Source of the DNA: Prostheceraeus crozeri
Lineage: Eukaryota > Platyhelminthes > Polycladida > Euryleptidae
Length of the DNA stretch: 64,000 nucleotides
Direction of reading: 5' to 3'
Assembly: GCA_907163375.1 (NCBI GenBank)
Contig: CAJQUW010014352.1
Coordinates: forward strand, 124,001 to 188,000
Part shown: piece after piece, positions 23,941-34,816 of the stretch
Layout: each line of letters opens with the position of its first letter
How positions within the stretch are numbered: position 1 is the first letter of the stretch
Notes under the pieces: generated by a model
What the model saw: only the letters and a program-made list of their open reading frames with translations
The model's database searches: none
Told to the model about the DNA's origin: nothing
Program-made: the position numbers and the translations under genes

Positions 23941-23944
23941 TTGT

Positions 23945-24060
23945 TATTGAAAATTCATCTTTTATGAAAATTAATGTTGTAACATCAAAAATGTCTGGTA
24001 TAGAAATAGTATTCTAATGCCGAGCGAAGGCCTATGCTCTAGGAGCACTCGACGCCACTG
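23945..24060 (+). repeat. inverted repeat arm left of SLC22 gene
   Basis: Matches the reverse complement of 27340-27455 at roughly three-quarters identity, including AATGCCGAGCGAAGGCC in both. The opposing arm is 3.3 kb away beyond the transporter gene. Confidence 0.7.
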
Positions 24061-24553
24061 CGTTTTACTAATGTTGGGCGACAATCTACAAATTGAAAAT
24101 GATAAAGAGCTCGTACACGAATTTAGGAAGAAGACGTCAGTGACTCTCGTACTAAAAGGCGTTAACTGCAGCTCTAGTCCAATCTACAGAGAATGCACAA
24201 AGACCAAAATTTCAAATTGCAAAAGAATTGCTGCACAATTCAACGTAGTTCCATCATAAATGTCATAAGGAGTCCAAGACGGGTGTGATAGTGCAAAGAT
24301 CCACACACAAAACCAATGCAAAGGACCAGAGACAGAACTTATGACAGATTTCAGAAAAATGAAGAGTGCAATGCACTGCTCCATGGGTTTGAATGAAAAC
24401 CAAATCAACTGCTAGATCTGTGATCTACCACAATCTGTAGAGGCTGAATAGACTTGTCACATGCGAGTTGACAGTCTGCCAAGCTCTTACAAAGGTTTTT
24501 CAATACCACTTCATCCGTATTGTACGATGTTTTAGGAAAATTTGTAACTTATT

Positions 24554-26185
24554 TTACAAGACTTCAGTGGTTAAAGCCATGTTTTCGATCATTTCTTGTG
24601 AGATGTCAGCAGTTTCTTCAGGAATTGTTTCCTTTGGTAGAATCATTATCATTATTGCACTAATCAACGAGGATCCACAAAATACTGCCATCGGCAATGG
24701 AGGCCAAACCCATTCATCAAGTCTTTCAATGAACATTGAAGACGCAGCACCAATTCGATATAACCCACTTAGAAAGCCCAAAGAGAAAGCGCGGTGTTCT
24801 GTGCCGAATACTTCTGGTGTCAACGTATGCAACATAGGGAACGCAGATTGTGTCAGAAAGATTGCTACGGTTGCCAATATGACATGAATGATATTATTTT
24901 GATGTACCAAGATCCTTGATATTACCCCACACGCACAAACAAAAGATGATAAAATTGAAAGGATTATCAAAGGTCGACGTCGATCAAATATATAGTAAAG
25001 GACAAGTTTAAGAACCCCTGCAGGAAGTCCCATCAACCCTGCCAATGCCGCAATCATGTAGGGGTTTCCTTTTAACCGAACAGCAAAGAAGCCGAGCCCA
25101 TAGTAATTGATGGTAAGAAAGAACCAAACAACAGCTAGCGGAAATGTAAATCGTCGAATCCTTGGATTAGTAAAGATGACATACCATTGAGTACTTGATT
25201 TGTTCTTTTTCTCATCAGATTGCAATGGCAATGTGTCCACGTTGATGTCCTTAGATGCTCGAGAGCTGTTATTAAAACGAGATCCAAATCGCAAGATTTT
25301 ACATGCTTGTTCCAATTTACCTTTGCAAAGAAGCCACTGAGGACTCTCCGGAATTAGGTAAAGTCGAAAGATAGCAAGAATTGAAAATATCGACATACCA
25401 ACATGATAAATACGCCAGCTTTGAGTGAAATAGGCCACGACTACTCCCAAACCAACTTGACTGTCGTATAAAACATAGGAAATAAAGTTTATTGTATTAC
25501 GATGTCGAGCATTTGTCAATTCTGCGCATAAGGTGTATGCTGAAGCAGAAGACATGCTCACCAGACCACCTTACACAATTCTGAATACGAAGAACATCCA
25601 TGGGGAGACAGAGAACGCTATGATAATACTGCAAATCAGACTTAATATTGTAGATACTGCCCAAGTATTAGCACGACCAAACCGATCTGCAGCATAACCA
25701 CCCACAGGAAAACCAAAGCCCATCCCCATCAAGTACGCCATAGACATCATAGGCAATAGATATCTCCGTTCACAGACCAATGAAAATTCTTCGGTGAAGG
25801 AGTGCTGAAAAGTTGCATTCTCCTTGTCGAATGTCCATCCATTTTGACATGATATCACAGCAGTTGTGTTCTCAGGAATCGTTAGAGAAGTGTTGCCAAT
25901 TCGAAGCAATAAATCTGCAGACACGTTGTATTGACGACAACTTTCATATTTTCCGTCACTTCTTGGGATTGTGGTTTGTTTTATTTCATCAATTGTCCAT
26001 CCATTTTCCTCCAGTAATGGCTGAGAGCAGTGATGATCAGGTGCAAGGAAAGCAAGCTGTGGATAAGTTATCTGAGGAGGTTGAGAAGATAATAAAGTGA
26101 ATAAGATGATAAGAATCTGCCAAGGTCCAATAACTCCAACATGTTTCTCCAGAAATCTATCAAATTTGAGAAGAGAATCATTCAT
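24554..26185 (-). pseudogene. SLC22-type organic ion transporter, single exon with one in-frame stop
   Basis: Read from ATG at 26185 the frame covers about 540 codons, the usual length of organic cation/anion transporters of the plasma membrane. TM1 (GPWQILIILFTLLSS) is followed by a large extracellular loop with several NxS/T sites and cysteines, then TM2 and the MFS signature GGYAADRFGR (residues 162-171). Next come ESPQWLLCKGK, the cytoplasmic loop with NPRIRRFTFPLAV, and the C-terminal half with TPEVFGTEHRAFSLG and a LPKETIPEE tail. There are no introns; vertebrate SLC22 genes have many. One TAA (25571-25573) interrupts the frame after TM4 and the same frame then continues to the end at 24554. 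It is probably a retrocopy or a young pseudogene; read-through, polymorphism or sequence error are alternatives. Confidence 0.8.
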
Positions 26186-26685
26186 TGTGATATCGCCTTG
26201 AATCCACGTTTACCTAGACAGATGCATTCCAAATAGTTGACTGCAAAACAATAACATTGGCACTGCCATTTATGTGTTTGCTCGTACCATTCAAGTGCAC
26301 TTCAAGCGATCAATTTATCTGCGGTTAAATGACTCGGATTACACCACAGTGAGGGTGCAGATGTCTCTACAGTTTCGTTTTAGTGTTAAGAAAACTCGTT
26401 ATCAAATTCTCTTACATCACTCTTTTCAGATTGCAGTCTGCAAAGCTGTGGAAGAATGTTTCTCTTATACCACAGTTTTGCCCCGCGACTCTCTCACGTC
26501 ATGAAATGGTGATAAAAAATGGAAGCACAACAATGACGGTGTATATGTCGCCACAGTTTTGTTTTGGTTTCTTGTTAAGAAAACAGTTGCCAAAATCTCT
26601 ATACTCCTAGGACGTACATATCAATGTCAATGTAAACTACATGCATGGCCCTCTTTATTAGCGAAAAATGTAGTCCTCAGAAAAT
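26186..26685. other. intergenic with two diverged repeat units
   Basis: Stretches near 26340-26400 and 26525-26600 share an order of words (CAGATGTC/TATATGTC, ACAGTTT, GTTAAGAAAAC), suggesting an old duplication of about 190 bp. Otherwise nothing recognised. Confidence 0.3.
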
Positions 26686-26955
26686 TCAATGGGTCAAAAA
26701 TTCTGTCGAGTTTCCTGAAACATAAAAATCATAAATACGCTCGTATCCTCTTTTGTTGAAGATAAATACCTCCTCACCGAATTCAAACTGAGAAATAGTC
26801 ATGCTGCGATGCTCATCCACTTCTTGAAGTTCGAATGCCTTGTCGTTGTAAAAGTTTCCGCTGAAGTCATCCGTCTGCCCCACATCGCTTGCCCGCGCCA
26901 GCCATAAAATATCCGGTTTCTCTGATTCTGGCTGAAGAAACACTTTCCCCCTCAT
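26686..26955 (-). CDS. hypothetical protein or exon, 89 codons
   Basis: I do not recognise this product. The frame begins MRGKVFLQPESEKPDILWLARASDVGQ and is more GC-rich and codon-like than its surroundings. A GTGAGG donor-like site follows codon QFEFG, so the true exon may end there (about 26780) rather than at the stop. No transmembrane segment. It is near the 5' side of the SLC22 gene and on the same strand, but nothing links them. Confidence 0.3.
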   Translation of the reverse strand: MRGKVFLQPESEKPDILWLARASDVGQTDDFSGNFYNDKAFELQEVDEHRSMTISQFEFGEEVFIFNKRGYERIYDFYVSGNSTEFLTH

Positions 26956-27317
26956 GCTCGAACCGTGGAAAAAATCTCATACAACACACTTAGACCAATG
27001 TAGGGTAAGAAACTGTGGTGTAATTCGGTTGCACAACTCGAAATTCAACTCGCGCTTTGAGCTCGTTGAATTGACTCGTGGTGTAACCTACAAATGTACA
27101 AATCCATTTCACCATTGAACAGGATAGCCGCAAACAGAAAACTCTTCATTCTTTCAACGATTCAAAGGCAAGGTGCAACTTCCTTAAGGTGGTCTTCTTT
27201 ATTAACTTTGAAAGTCGATGCTGACGATTGCACTATCGTCATTATGAGTCATCATTGGCCGATCCATATCTTCTGAACTCGCTTTTATGCATCACAAGCC
27301 TTGCATGGAATCTAACC

Positions 27318-27617
27318 TTACATATTCAGGATACTTATGCAAGCAGGGGCGTAGCGGGCTCTCAGAACATGGGCCTTCGCTCGGCATTGGAATCCTGCTT
27401 CTATAAAAGATAATTTGCATGTTACATCATTAATCTTTACAAAAGATGAATTTTTACTACCAATTCGAACGTGTTTCCGGAAAATTTTTAAGGGCAATTG
27501 AATGTGGACATTAGTAGCTGATTGCTCATGTTGCTTCATCGCTTTAAGCTGCTCAAGGAGCTGAGATAAGTACCTTCTCTGTCCAGACTCCATTTTCTGG
27601 AGAAAAAAAGGAGGCAA
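27318..27617 (-). CDS. hypothetical protein, 99 codons, overlapping a repeat
   Basis: The frame has a helical, glutamine-rich start (GQRRYLSQLLEQLKAMKQHE) and a basic middle. Its C-terminal third lies in the repeat arm shared with 23945-24060, where the same reading (NSSF.KIN.VT.K) is recognisable but decayed. The conserved coding frame in both arms suggests a repeated protein-coding family of unknown function rather than neutral DNA. Confidence 0.3.
   Translation of the reverse strand: MPPFFLQKMESGQRRYLSQLLEQLKAMKQHEQSATNVHIQLPLKIFRKHVRIGSKNSSFVKINDVTCKLSFIEAGFQCRAKAHVLRARYAPACISILNM
27340..27455 (-). repeat. inverted repeat arm right of SLC22 gene
   Basis: Counterpart of 23945-24060 in opposite orientation. 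Confidence 0.7.
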
Positions 27618-27944
27618 TTTAGGCCAACAAGAGCTTATTGTGCTTCTGGTAAACGGTCAGTCACTGAGACGTTTGAAATTTTGATGCATTAAAATGTCTT
27701 GTGTATTTCTTATGTCTTTCGCTGTGTATCTTTCAATTTTTATATCAGGTGTTGGCCTACCTTGCCTGACCACTGTCATCTTTTCAGCATATTCCCTTCA
27801 GACGAAATGCGCGGTTATGAGCTCATTTAGTACTAAACATGACGTCGCAACAATTACGTAAAATCAAATTATGGAATCCTACCGAATCTGATGTTCGAGT
27901 CAGATGAACGGTCATCATCTGATTGCAGTCTTTGTCTGGGCCTA

Positions 27945-28060
27945 TTTCATAAATCACTGATAGCTGATAAAATCAACTGAAAGATCAGCACCCTATTTCA
28001 TAAATCACTGATAGCTGATAAAATCAACTGATAAATCAGCACCCTATTTCATAAAGCGAG
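27945..28060 (+). repeat. tandem duplication, about 57-bp unit
   Basis: The block CCTATTTCATAAATCACTGA...ATCAGCAC occurs twice in a row, with a partial third start at about 28042. Further CTGATAAA words follow to about 28290, next to the Harbinger remnant, and may be its subterminal repeats. Confidence 0.75.
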
Positions 28061-28309
28061 TGAGATGATTCAATACCTATGAACTGATGATTTTCGGATT
28101 GAACAGAACTGATAGATTTCCATTTCATAAACAAAAAGCAGGTCAGATCAAGAAGCGCTACTGATAAATCATGTGACTGCTGTGTTTAACTTCTATAAAT
28201 TGATTAAAAAAGTCAATTTCATAAACATTGAAGCGACTGGCAACTGCTAAATTTCACTGATAAAAAACAGCTAGAATTTTATCAGTCAATAGAGGGTGAT
28301 GAAATGAAT

Positions 28310-28620
28310 TCGCTGAACATATTTGAATGCCCGAAACTCAGAGTACTTTTAGACAGGATGCATTTTAACACTGATTCAGACTTCCAAAAGCGATTTAGAG
28401 AGAGAGAGTGCGTACAAAGCGTTGGAGGAAGTGATCGGTCCTTTCTTCAGGCGTTAAACGAAAAGAAACTATAACCTTTCTCCTACGGACAAAGTTTGAG
28501 TTGCATCCGAGATCAACAGCTTCTATCAGAGGGAGTCACATGGACCGTCTGAGTCAACTATATGTCGCTGTGTGAGAAGAGTCACGTCTGTCATCAACGA
28601 CAATATGTTTAACCCATAGA
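28310..28620 (+). pseudogene. PIF/Harbinger nuclease (HARBI1-like) N-terminal remnant
   Basis: A start MNSLNIFECPKLRVLLDRMH is followed after a frame change by LSPTDKV and then SFYQRESHGPSESTICRCVRRVTSVIN. The last part matches the helix-turn-helix segment (GxSxSTVxRxIxxVxxAI) before the catalytic core of HARBI1-type nucleases. The catalytic core is not present. A short stretch after it (28630-28760) looks like unrelated tail sequence. Confidence 0.55.
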
Positions 28621-28879
28621 GTAAGTATATAGGTAAGTAAGTAATGCGTTTATTGTAAGAGAATGACAATCATTTATACAAAAGTAAATTCTCAACAATA
28701 AGTATAATGAAATAGAAAAACTGTTTGTTGAAGCAAAAATCTCAGAAAAAATAGAGGAAAAACACTATTTACAAGCTTGTTTCACTGTTCGCCAGCATGC
28801 ATGACCATATGAAGAAAGAGTTTTGTCGGCGTGATGTCAAACACGGATTCAAACGAAATTTGCCAGAATGAGTCATTCG

Positions 28880-29440
28880 GAAAGGCACAAAAGCATGGAG
28901 TGGGTGAGCAGGTAGAGTGTCGACTCAAAAAAGTATCTGTATACAGTGAACATTTTTATGTCAAAAGATTCAGTTTCTTGCGGAGATCACGTTCCCGTGG
29001 TCCAAAAAATTATTTGAGCAGTTTTGCCAATTTTAATACTACTGAGATGACTCCCCGTTGTAAGTAGTATGAAACAAGTTGGATATCAAAAGGAATGAAT
29101 ATTTGCTAATAATCATCCCAGCTAAGCAGAAATCAAGCTGATTATCAAGGGAATTTCATGCTCCGTATTATAGTGGAAGTCTTCATGAAAAAGTCACGAT
29201 ATTATTCGTGCTTTCTTGGCTGAAATGTCAAGTTTTTAATTAAATTTTCACCTGCTTGATTTTATGATTCAGTAAATTCATGTTTCATTTCTTAAATCTG
29301 AAGGGTGATGTGGACCCATTTACATCTTTCAAAGTTAATTGAAATCATTGTCTTTGAATCTAGATTTTGCCATGCTAGTGGCAGGTTGCCTGATCACGCT
29401 TAAGAAGATTCTCTTGAGGTTGAGCATGAAAGCAGTAGCG
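28880..29440 (+). repeat. dispersed repeat, uninterrupted copy (empty site)
   Basis: Its reverse complement is the contiguous version of 10537-10790 joined to 5400-5708. The junction word, near 29110-29120, lacks any trace of the 4.8-kb element and so marks the pre-insertion sequence. Confidence 0.75.
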
Positions 29441-29709
29441 CAGGTCATCAAGTTACCAATTTAACAAAAATTACCTCACCAAGGCTGTCAGACACGGACT
29501 ATCTGTAAAATAATATCATTTCCTTCTGCTTTATGATATCATGATCAATCAATTCCGTTGATATTTTGTTCATAAATGCGTATATCTCACATTTGGATTC
29601 GCAAACGGAGATTTCTCGAAGCCATGTAGTCGGCGGTGGCACTGCAGTCAATGTGAACACTTGAGCGATGCGGTAGCAATTACATGTAGAATATCCATCA
29701 ACTTTCCTT
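29441..29709. other. nothing recognised
   Basis: A minus-strand frame of 84 codons (29499-29753) has several cysteines but no known motif. Confidence 0.3.
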
Positions 29710-29710
29710 T

Positions 29711-29920
29711 TGACATCCTTATCAGTTAACTCACATGTTCTACAAATTAACATACAACTAATACTTCACCCCACTCGGCGGTAGAGCGGTGAACGTTTGC
29801 AATGAGAACCGGCCTTGACATCCTTATCAGTTAACTCACATGTTCTACAAATAAACATGCAACTAATACTTCACCCCACTCGGCGGTAGAGCGGTGAACG
29901 TTTGCAATGAGAACCGGCCT
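29711..29920 (+). repeat. two-copy tandem duplication, 105-bp unit
   Basis: The block from TGACATCCTTATCAG to GAACCGGCCT repeats head to tail with only a few differences, so the duplication is recent. It contains GGCGGTAGAGCGGTGAAC, which looks slightly tRNA-like but has no matching B box. Confidence 0.85.
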
Positions 29921-30089
29921 TAAAGAGATCGTCTCGCGTGTAGCACAAAGGAGCCGAACACATGTGGGCGTAAAGCTGAACAGGGAAATATGACACTGTG
30001 AATATTTGAGTATACTGACAAAAATCAGAAGAGGTGCGACGAAAGAGTATGATGACCGTGAACCATTTGAAGCGAGGGTTCAGACGATG

Positions 30090-30560
30090 TCAAAAATAAG
30101 GCGACTGAGGCACATTGAGATTGCTAGTGACGCTGAAAGTATTCACAGTGAACGCCAACGCTAGACAACGACCGCCTCCCGTGAACGCTAGTGAAGTTGT
30201 GATGTGACATTTGAGAGAATTGCGAGCATAAAACAAAATACCACCTCCCATATGAGGTTTTGAGCAATCTGACCGTCTGCAGTTGCAAATAGCGCGATCT
30301 CTGCGGAAGATGTCAAAGTCTTTGATGGCAATAAATGAGTTAGGTGTTGTTCTACGGAGAGATGTTTCGGTAATTATAAAAACATCGATATTCATCATAT
30401 TCATATCTGCAGCCGCTAGTGCACTGGCTTTTAAGCAAAGAATTCCTCTAAATTTGGATTCGACTTTGAAAGAAAATCTCTTTATACCACAAGTTTCAGC
30501 AAGCTTTAACGCTATGAAATAATTCAAATCTTTCATCGCAAAGTCTGCATTTCGCGCCAA
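30090..30560 (-). pseudogene. LINE ORF2 endonuclease start, third family
   Basis: The minus-strand frame shows SKFRGILCLKASALAAADMN, then DVFIITETSLRRTTPNSF, FDIFRRDRA and GGGILFYARN: the start of an APE endonuclease domain. Catalytic Glu is kept in TET. Sequence beyond 30090 has no RT, so the element is cut off. Three short minus-strand frames upstream (31355-30566) may be worn ORF1, but no motif supports that. Confidence 0.6.
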
Positions 30561-32589
30561 TGCGTTTATTCTTGATCGAAGTTCTTGTACGGACTCATAA
30601 TTTCTAGTTTTTTGTGAATGAAGTCATAAAATAAGCTAACTTCGCTCGTATGCTTTTCGAAAGTAGCTCTTAATAGAGATAACAACTCAGAATATGCTCG
30701 TTTTCGAATGTCAAATTTCCTGTTGGTCCCGGAGAATTCTATAAACCGATGGAATGCTTTGGAACCAATTGATCGAAGTAATGCGAGCACTTAATTTGTG
30801 TTGTCAAGTCCTGATGCAAGAATGTATGTACATGTATAAGTCAAATTCATCTTGATATAATTCCTATTTATTTGGGGGTTCATTCGCGTAATCAGGCCAG
30901 CAGACGGGGACTGTGCCGATATTAATCTTAATTGGATTTGTAGAAACACCTGTATCACCTTTTGAAGCCATATCAGTAACTCAAGCGTTGTAACGTGGAG
31001 TAAATGAAGGCTAATTTGCAAAAAAGATTGATACTTGTAGTTGTTCAAAATCCAAAATTCCTCGTCGCCATTCTGTAATATTCTTTGCTATCAATAGAAC
31101 ACGTTGAGTATTATGGATAACTCTTTATAGTTCGACCATACAGTCAAGTGTGTTTAACACTGGTACATACAATGTTTGAATTTCTAAAACTGGAACTATG
31201 GATATACGAGTTAGGCAAGATAAAGCAAGATATCTAGCGTGAAGATATGCAGATTGTTTCATAAAAAATGGATCACCCTTAAACATCGCCTTAACTTCAA
31301 CTTTGTCTAACTCCGCCAAACTTGAACGAATTTCTCTGAAATTTGGAAGATACATGTATGTTAGTTGTGCTTACTAATATCATTGTTGGAAATTTCAAGC
31401 ACTCTTATAAAATTACATTTGTTTCCTTTGTTATGTTTTATTTAGTCAAATTTTAGGATGATCCACTTTTTATGAAACAGACTGTACATGAGAGCATAGA
31501 TTAGAATTGAAGTCATCACAGAAAACAGCTATGATTCGAGCACGCGTGGTAAAACTATTCACTCTGAGGGTCTGGTTTTGCGACGGAAAGCTGTAGACAG
31601 CCATCACGAGAAGCTGTCAAATTTAAATGAAATCTAATGAATGATATTTATGAGTAGTCACAAACTATTTTTGAGCATGCGCCGAAGGCCTCGTCGGCAT
31701 TGAGAAGACACCACCAAATGTAAGCGTTTAGGATTTCATGTTTATATTTACTACAATTCACTGAGATTTCATCATCCCGTTATCAATAGGATATGAAACA
31801 TTCCATCAGTCCAAAGCTGAGGCATCGGACCATCCAATTGAATAATGGCGGTCACGTTCACTGCTTGATATCTAAAAATTCAAATGCATGTTTGATTTCA
31901 GGTGAATAGGAACGGTTCTGCTGAGATGTGCACAGACAATCGCGGTTGCACTATCTTCTTTAGCCATTACAGAATGGTTGCTCAAACATTGTCTTTCTAA
32001 ATCAGGGTTGGCCTGTACACACCGTTGAAAAACAGGTAAAAACCACCAGTTTTATCCACCCATTTGTGGCAAAACTGGCTAAAACTGGCTAAAGCTCTTT
32101 TTCCGGTATTGTTGCTCTAATTTTTTCAGTGCTTACGAGGAATTGAGACTCATGACTTCGATGATTCAAGCTCGTGATAATAAGTTCATTTCATTTGTAT
32201 TAAATTCACCTAATCCAATCAACTTTAGGCATGCATTTTCAGAATCATAGATTTATTTTATGATTTTGCTTAATATAAATATAAATATAAATATAAATTT
32301 ATAAAAAAATTATATTTATAAATTTAAAATATTTTTCAATAATTTATTTCAAATAAGTTTCCACATTTCACTTGTGCATGTGCACTAAGTATAAGAATAA
32401 ACTATTATAAAAATGCTCCATGAAGCTATTGTCGGAATGAACTGTATGCCGATTTTAAATGCTATGGTATTCACACTTTGTTATTTCTATGATGTTACAT
32501 GATTTAGATGTTTGATGTGTGTATGCTTGTAGGCGGAATGCTATGTTATCTTTTCTGCTGTCAGATGCGTGTATCTACGGTCAAAATCA
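30561..32589. other. mostly nothing recognised
   Basis: Contains only short motif-free frames and, at 32270-32340, an AT-rich run of ATAAAT-like units. The left limit of the BEL/Pao fossil could not be placed, so part of this may belong to it. Confidence 0.35.
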
Positions 32590-33410
32590 ATTTTTGAAAT
32601 TTGTACGATTTCATGCATGCTGTAGGCCAGAGTATATGGAAATTAGTACACAACTATCAGCTCCAGCTATCACTGAAAGAAAGCGAACGTGATTTCCTGC
32701 GATTTTTATGGGATGAAGATGTTTATCGATTCAAGCAAGTTTGTTTTGGCATCACATGTGCCCCATTCTTACTGAATGCTACAATTCGACATCACTTGCT
32801 CAATTACAAAAATAATATTTCAGAGAAAATGTCAAGAAGCTTTTACGTCGATGATCTCATTTCAGGATCTTCATCTGTGGATGAGTGTATGTCTGATATC
32901 ACTAAAGCTTCCATTATAATGAAAGATGCTTGCACGAATCTGACAAAATGGACTACTAGCTCAAAAGAACTTGCCGAAAGGATTCAACAAGAACATGGCA
33001 TCAAAATGAAACATACTGGAAGCACAAAGGTTTTGGGAATTCCTTGGAGGTTGGACACCGATGAGCTTGAAGTGTCGATTCCTGAGTTTATATTCCACAG
33101 TACAAATCTCAGCAAACGAATGATACTATCATACAATGCGAAAATTTTTGATCCCTTTGGACTTGCATCTCCTGTTGTAGTGTCATTGAAGCTTTTCATG
33201 AAGTCATTGCGGCTAAAGGGCTATGGATGGGATAATCTAATTTTACCAAAAGACAAAGAAGAATTTTTGAAACTTGTCGCATCCTTTTCTGACTGTAACA
33301 TAATCTCCATTGCACGAGGTTATTTTCACTGTGTTCATGCTATTTCAAATATGGCTTTGCATGTTTTCTGTGATGCAAGCGAGCAAGCTTTCGCAACATG
33401 TATTTATCTA

Positions 33411-34816
33411 TACTCAGTGACAAAAAGAATGAAACAAGTCCTGATATGAATATTTATCATATTCATTAAACTTGGTTGTACTGTACGTTTGTTTGTTGTT
33501 TGTAAAAGGAGAACTCGAATGCTTTACTCACAAACATTCAATTTGATACTCATGATTTTATCAACTTAAGTTAGAAACGGGTGTGACCACCGCGAGCATC
33601 CAAGCAGGCATCGATGCGTGAGGGCATGGATGAGCACAGTCGCTGGATGAATGCCAGGTCTAGGAGGTTCCACTGATCGATCAGTCTGTCGGCCAACATC
33701 TTCAAAGACACTGGTAGGTGGTTGTACCTCTCCCTCACTCTGCGACCAAGTTCATCCCAGCAGTGCTCGATGGGAGAGAGGTCGGGAGAACGTGAGGGCC
33801 ATTCCAAGGTTGGGATTCCACTGCTTGCTATCCTGTTAGAGACCACTGAAGCGCGATGGGGCCTTGCGTTGTCATCCTGAAAAATCAATTGATTCGATGT
33901 CACTGCTGGAACCACGACCGGTGTCACGATCTCGTCGGCATATCGCTGTCCTGTCAATGTTCCTTTCACTACGATTGCTGGTGTTTTTCCATTGTGCCAG
34001 ATACCGGCCCAAACCATGACACTACCGCCGTCGTACCGGTCGTGTTCTTTAACGCAACATGAAGCAGATCGTTCACTTGGCAAGCGATGAACACGGATCC
34101 GACCATCGTTGAAATCGAGAGTAAACCTCGATTCATCAGTCCAGAGCACACGTTCCCACTGACTGTCACTCCACGACTGAAGAACCTTGACACCACGTCA
34201 CTCTTCTCCTTCGATGTTCCAGGCTCAGCGGAATTCTCACAGCGGGTCGTCGAGACTGTATACCAGCTTCTCGCAATCTTCGATATGCAGTTCAAACGCT
34301 ACAGGCAACGTTTCCAGCTACCTTCCAGTACACAATTAGCTTCGGGACGGACACAAATCTGTTTCTTTTAGCAGCTAAAACTAAGCGTGCATCTGTCCGC
34401 TTGGATGATACCATTCGTCTTCCTGATCCGTTCTTCTTTTCCACATTTCCTTCTGCTTTCCAACGACACCACCACCTCCATACAACGACCCTTGAAATTT
34501 TCAATTATTTCGCAACAGTTGTAGAACTTTGCCCACAACGCATCATCCCAATTGCCATTTCTCTGGTAAAGTTATCGTGCGCCATTTCATAAGTCAAATC
34601 TGGTCAGCAGTAGGTGGTGATTCTGTTCAACTTCCAACTGTTACTGTGATCAATATCAAATTTTGAAATTTGATTGTCCTATATCATTTCCCTTATCATA
34701 TGGAGTTCAATGGTGATACATAGAAAGCGAGATATCATCTCAAACCATAGAAAAAAATGAAACAAACTTCCATTCAAGTCAATGATAGTTGGTTTCATTA
34801 TTTATGTCAGTGAGTA
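33411..34816 (-). mobile_element. Tc1-family DNA transposon (DD34E)
   Basis: TA duplications flank the ends (33409-33410 and 34817-34818). The imperfect TIRs read TACTCAGTGACAAAAAGAATG on one side and TACTCACTGACATAAATAATG on the other. The 1.4-kb length is normal for Tc1. It lies inside the BEL/Pao RNase H region and is therefore younger than that fossil. Confidence 0.85.
33571..34504 (-). pseudogene. Tc1 transposase, frameshifted
   Basis: The N-terminal helix-turn-helix (VVVWRWWCRWKAEGNVEKK) lies in a frame ending at 34292. The catalytic core lies at 34149-33571: LWTDESRF (first Asp), IFQDDNARPH (second Asp) and SPDLSPIEHCWDELG (Glu). There are 34 residues between the second Asp and the Glu, the DD34E spacing of Tc1. 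All three catalytic residues are kept, but at least two frame changes separate the DNA-binding and catalytic parts. The enzyme would cut and paste at TA sites. Confidence 0.85.

Noticed and set aside
29770-29815. tRNA-like GGCGGTAGAGCGGTGAAC
   Set aside because: No B box or pairing stems; it is part of a tandem duplication.
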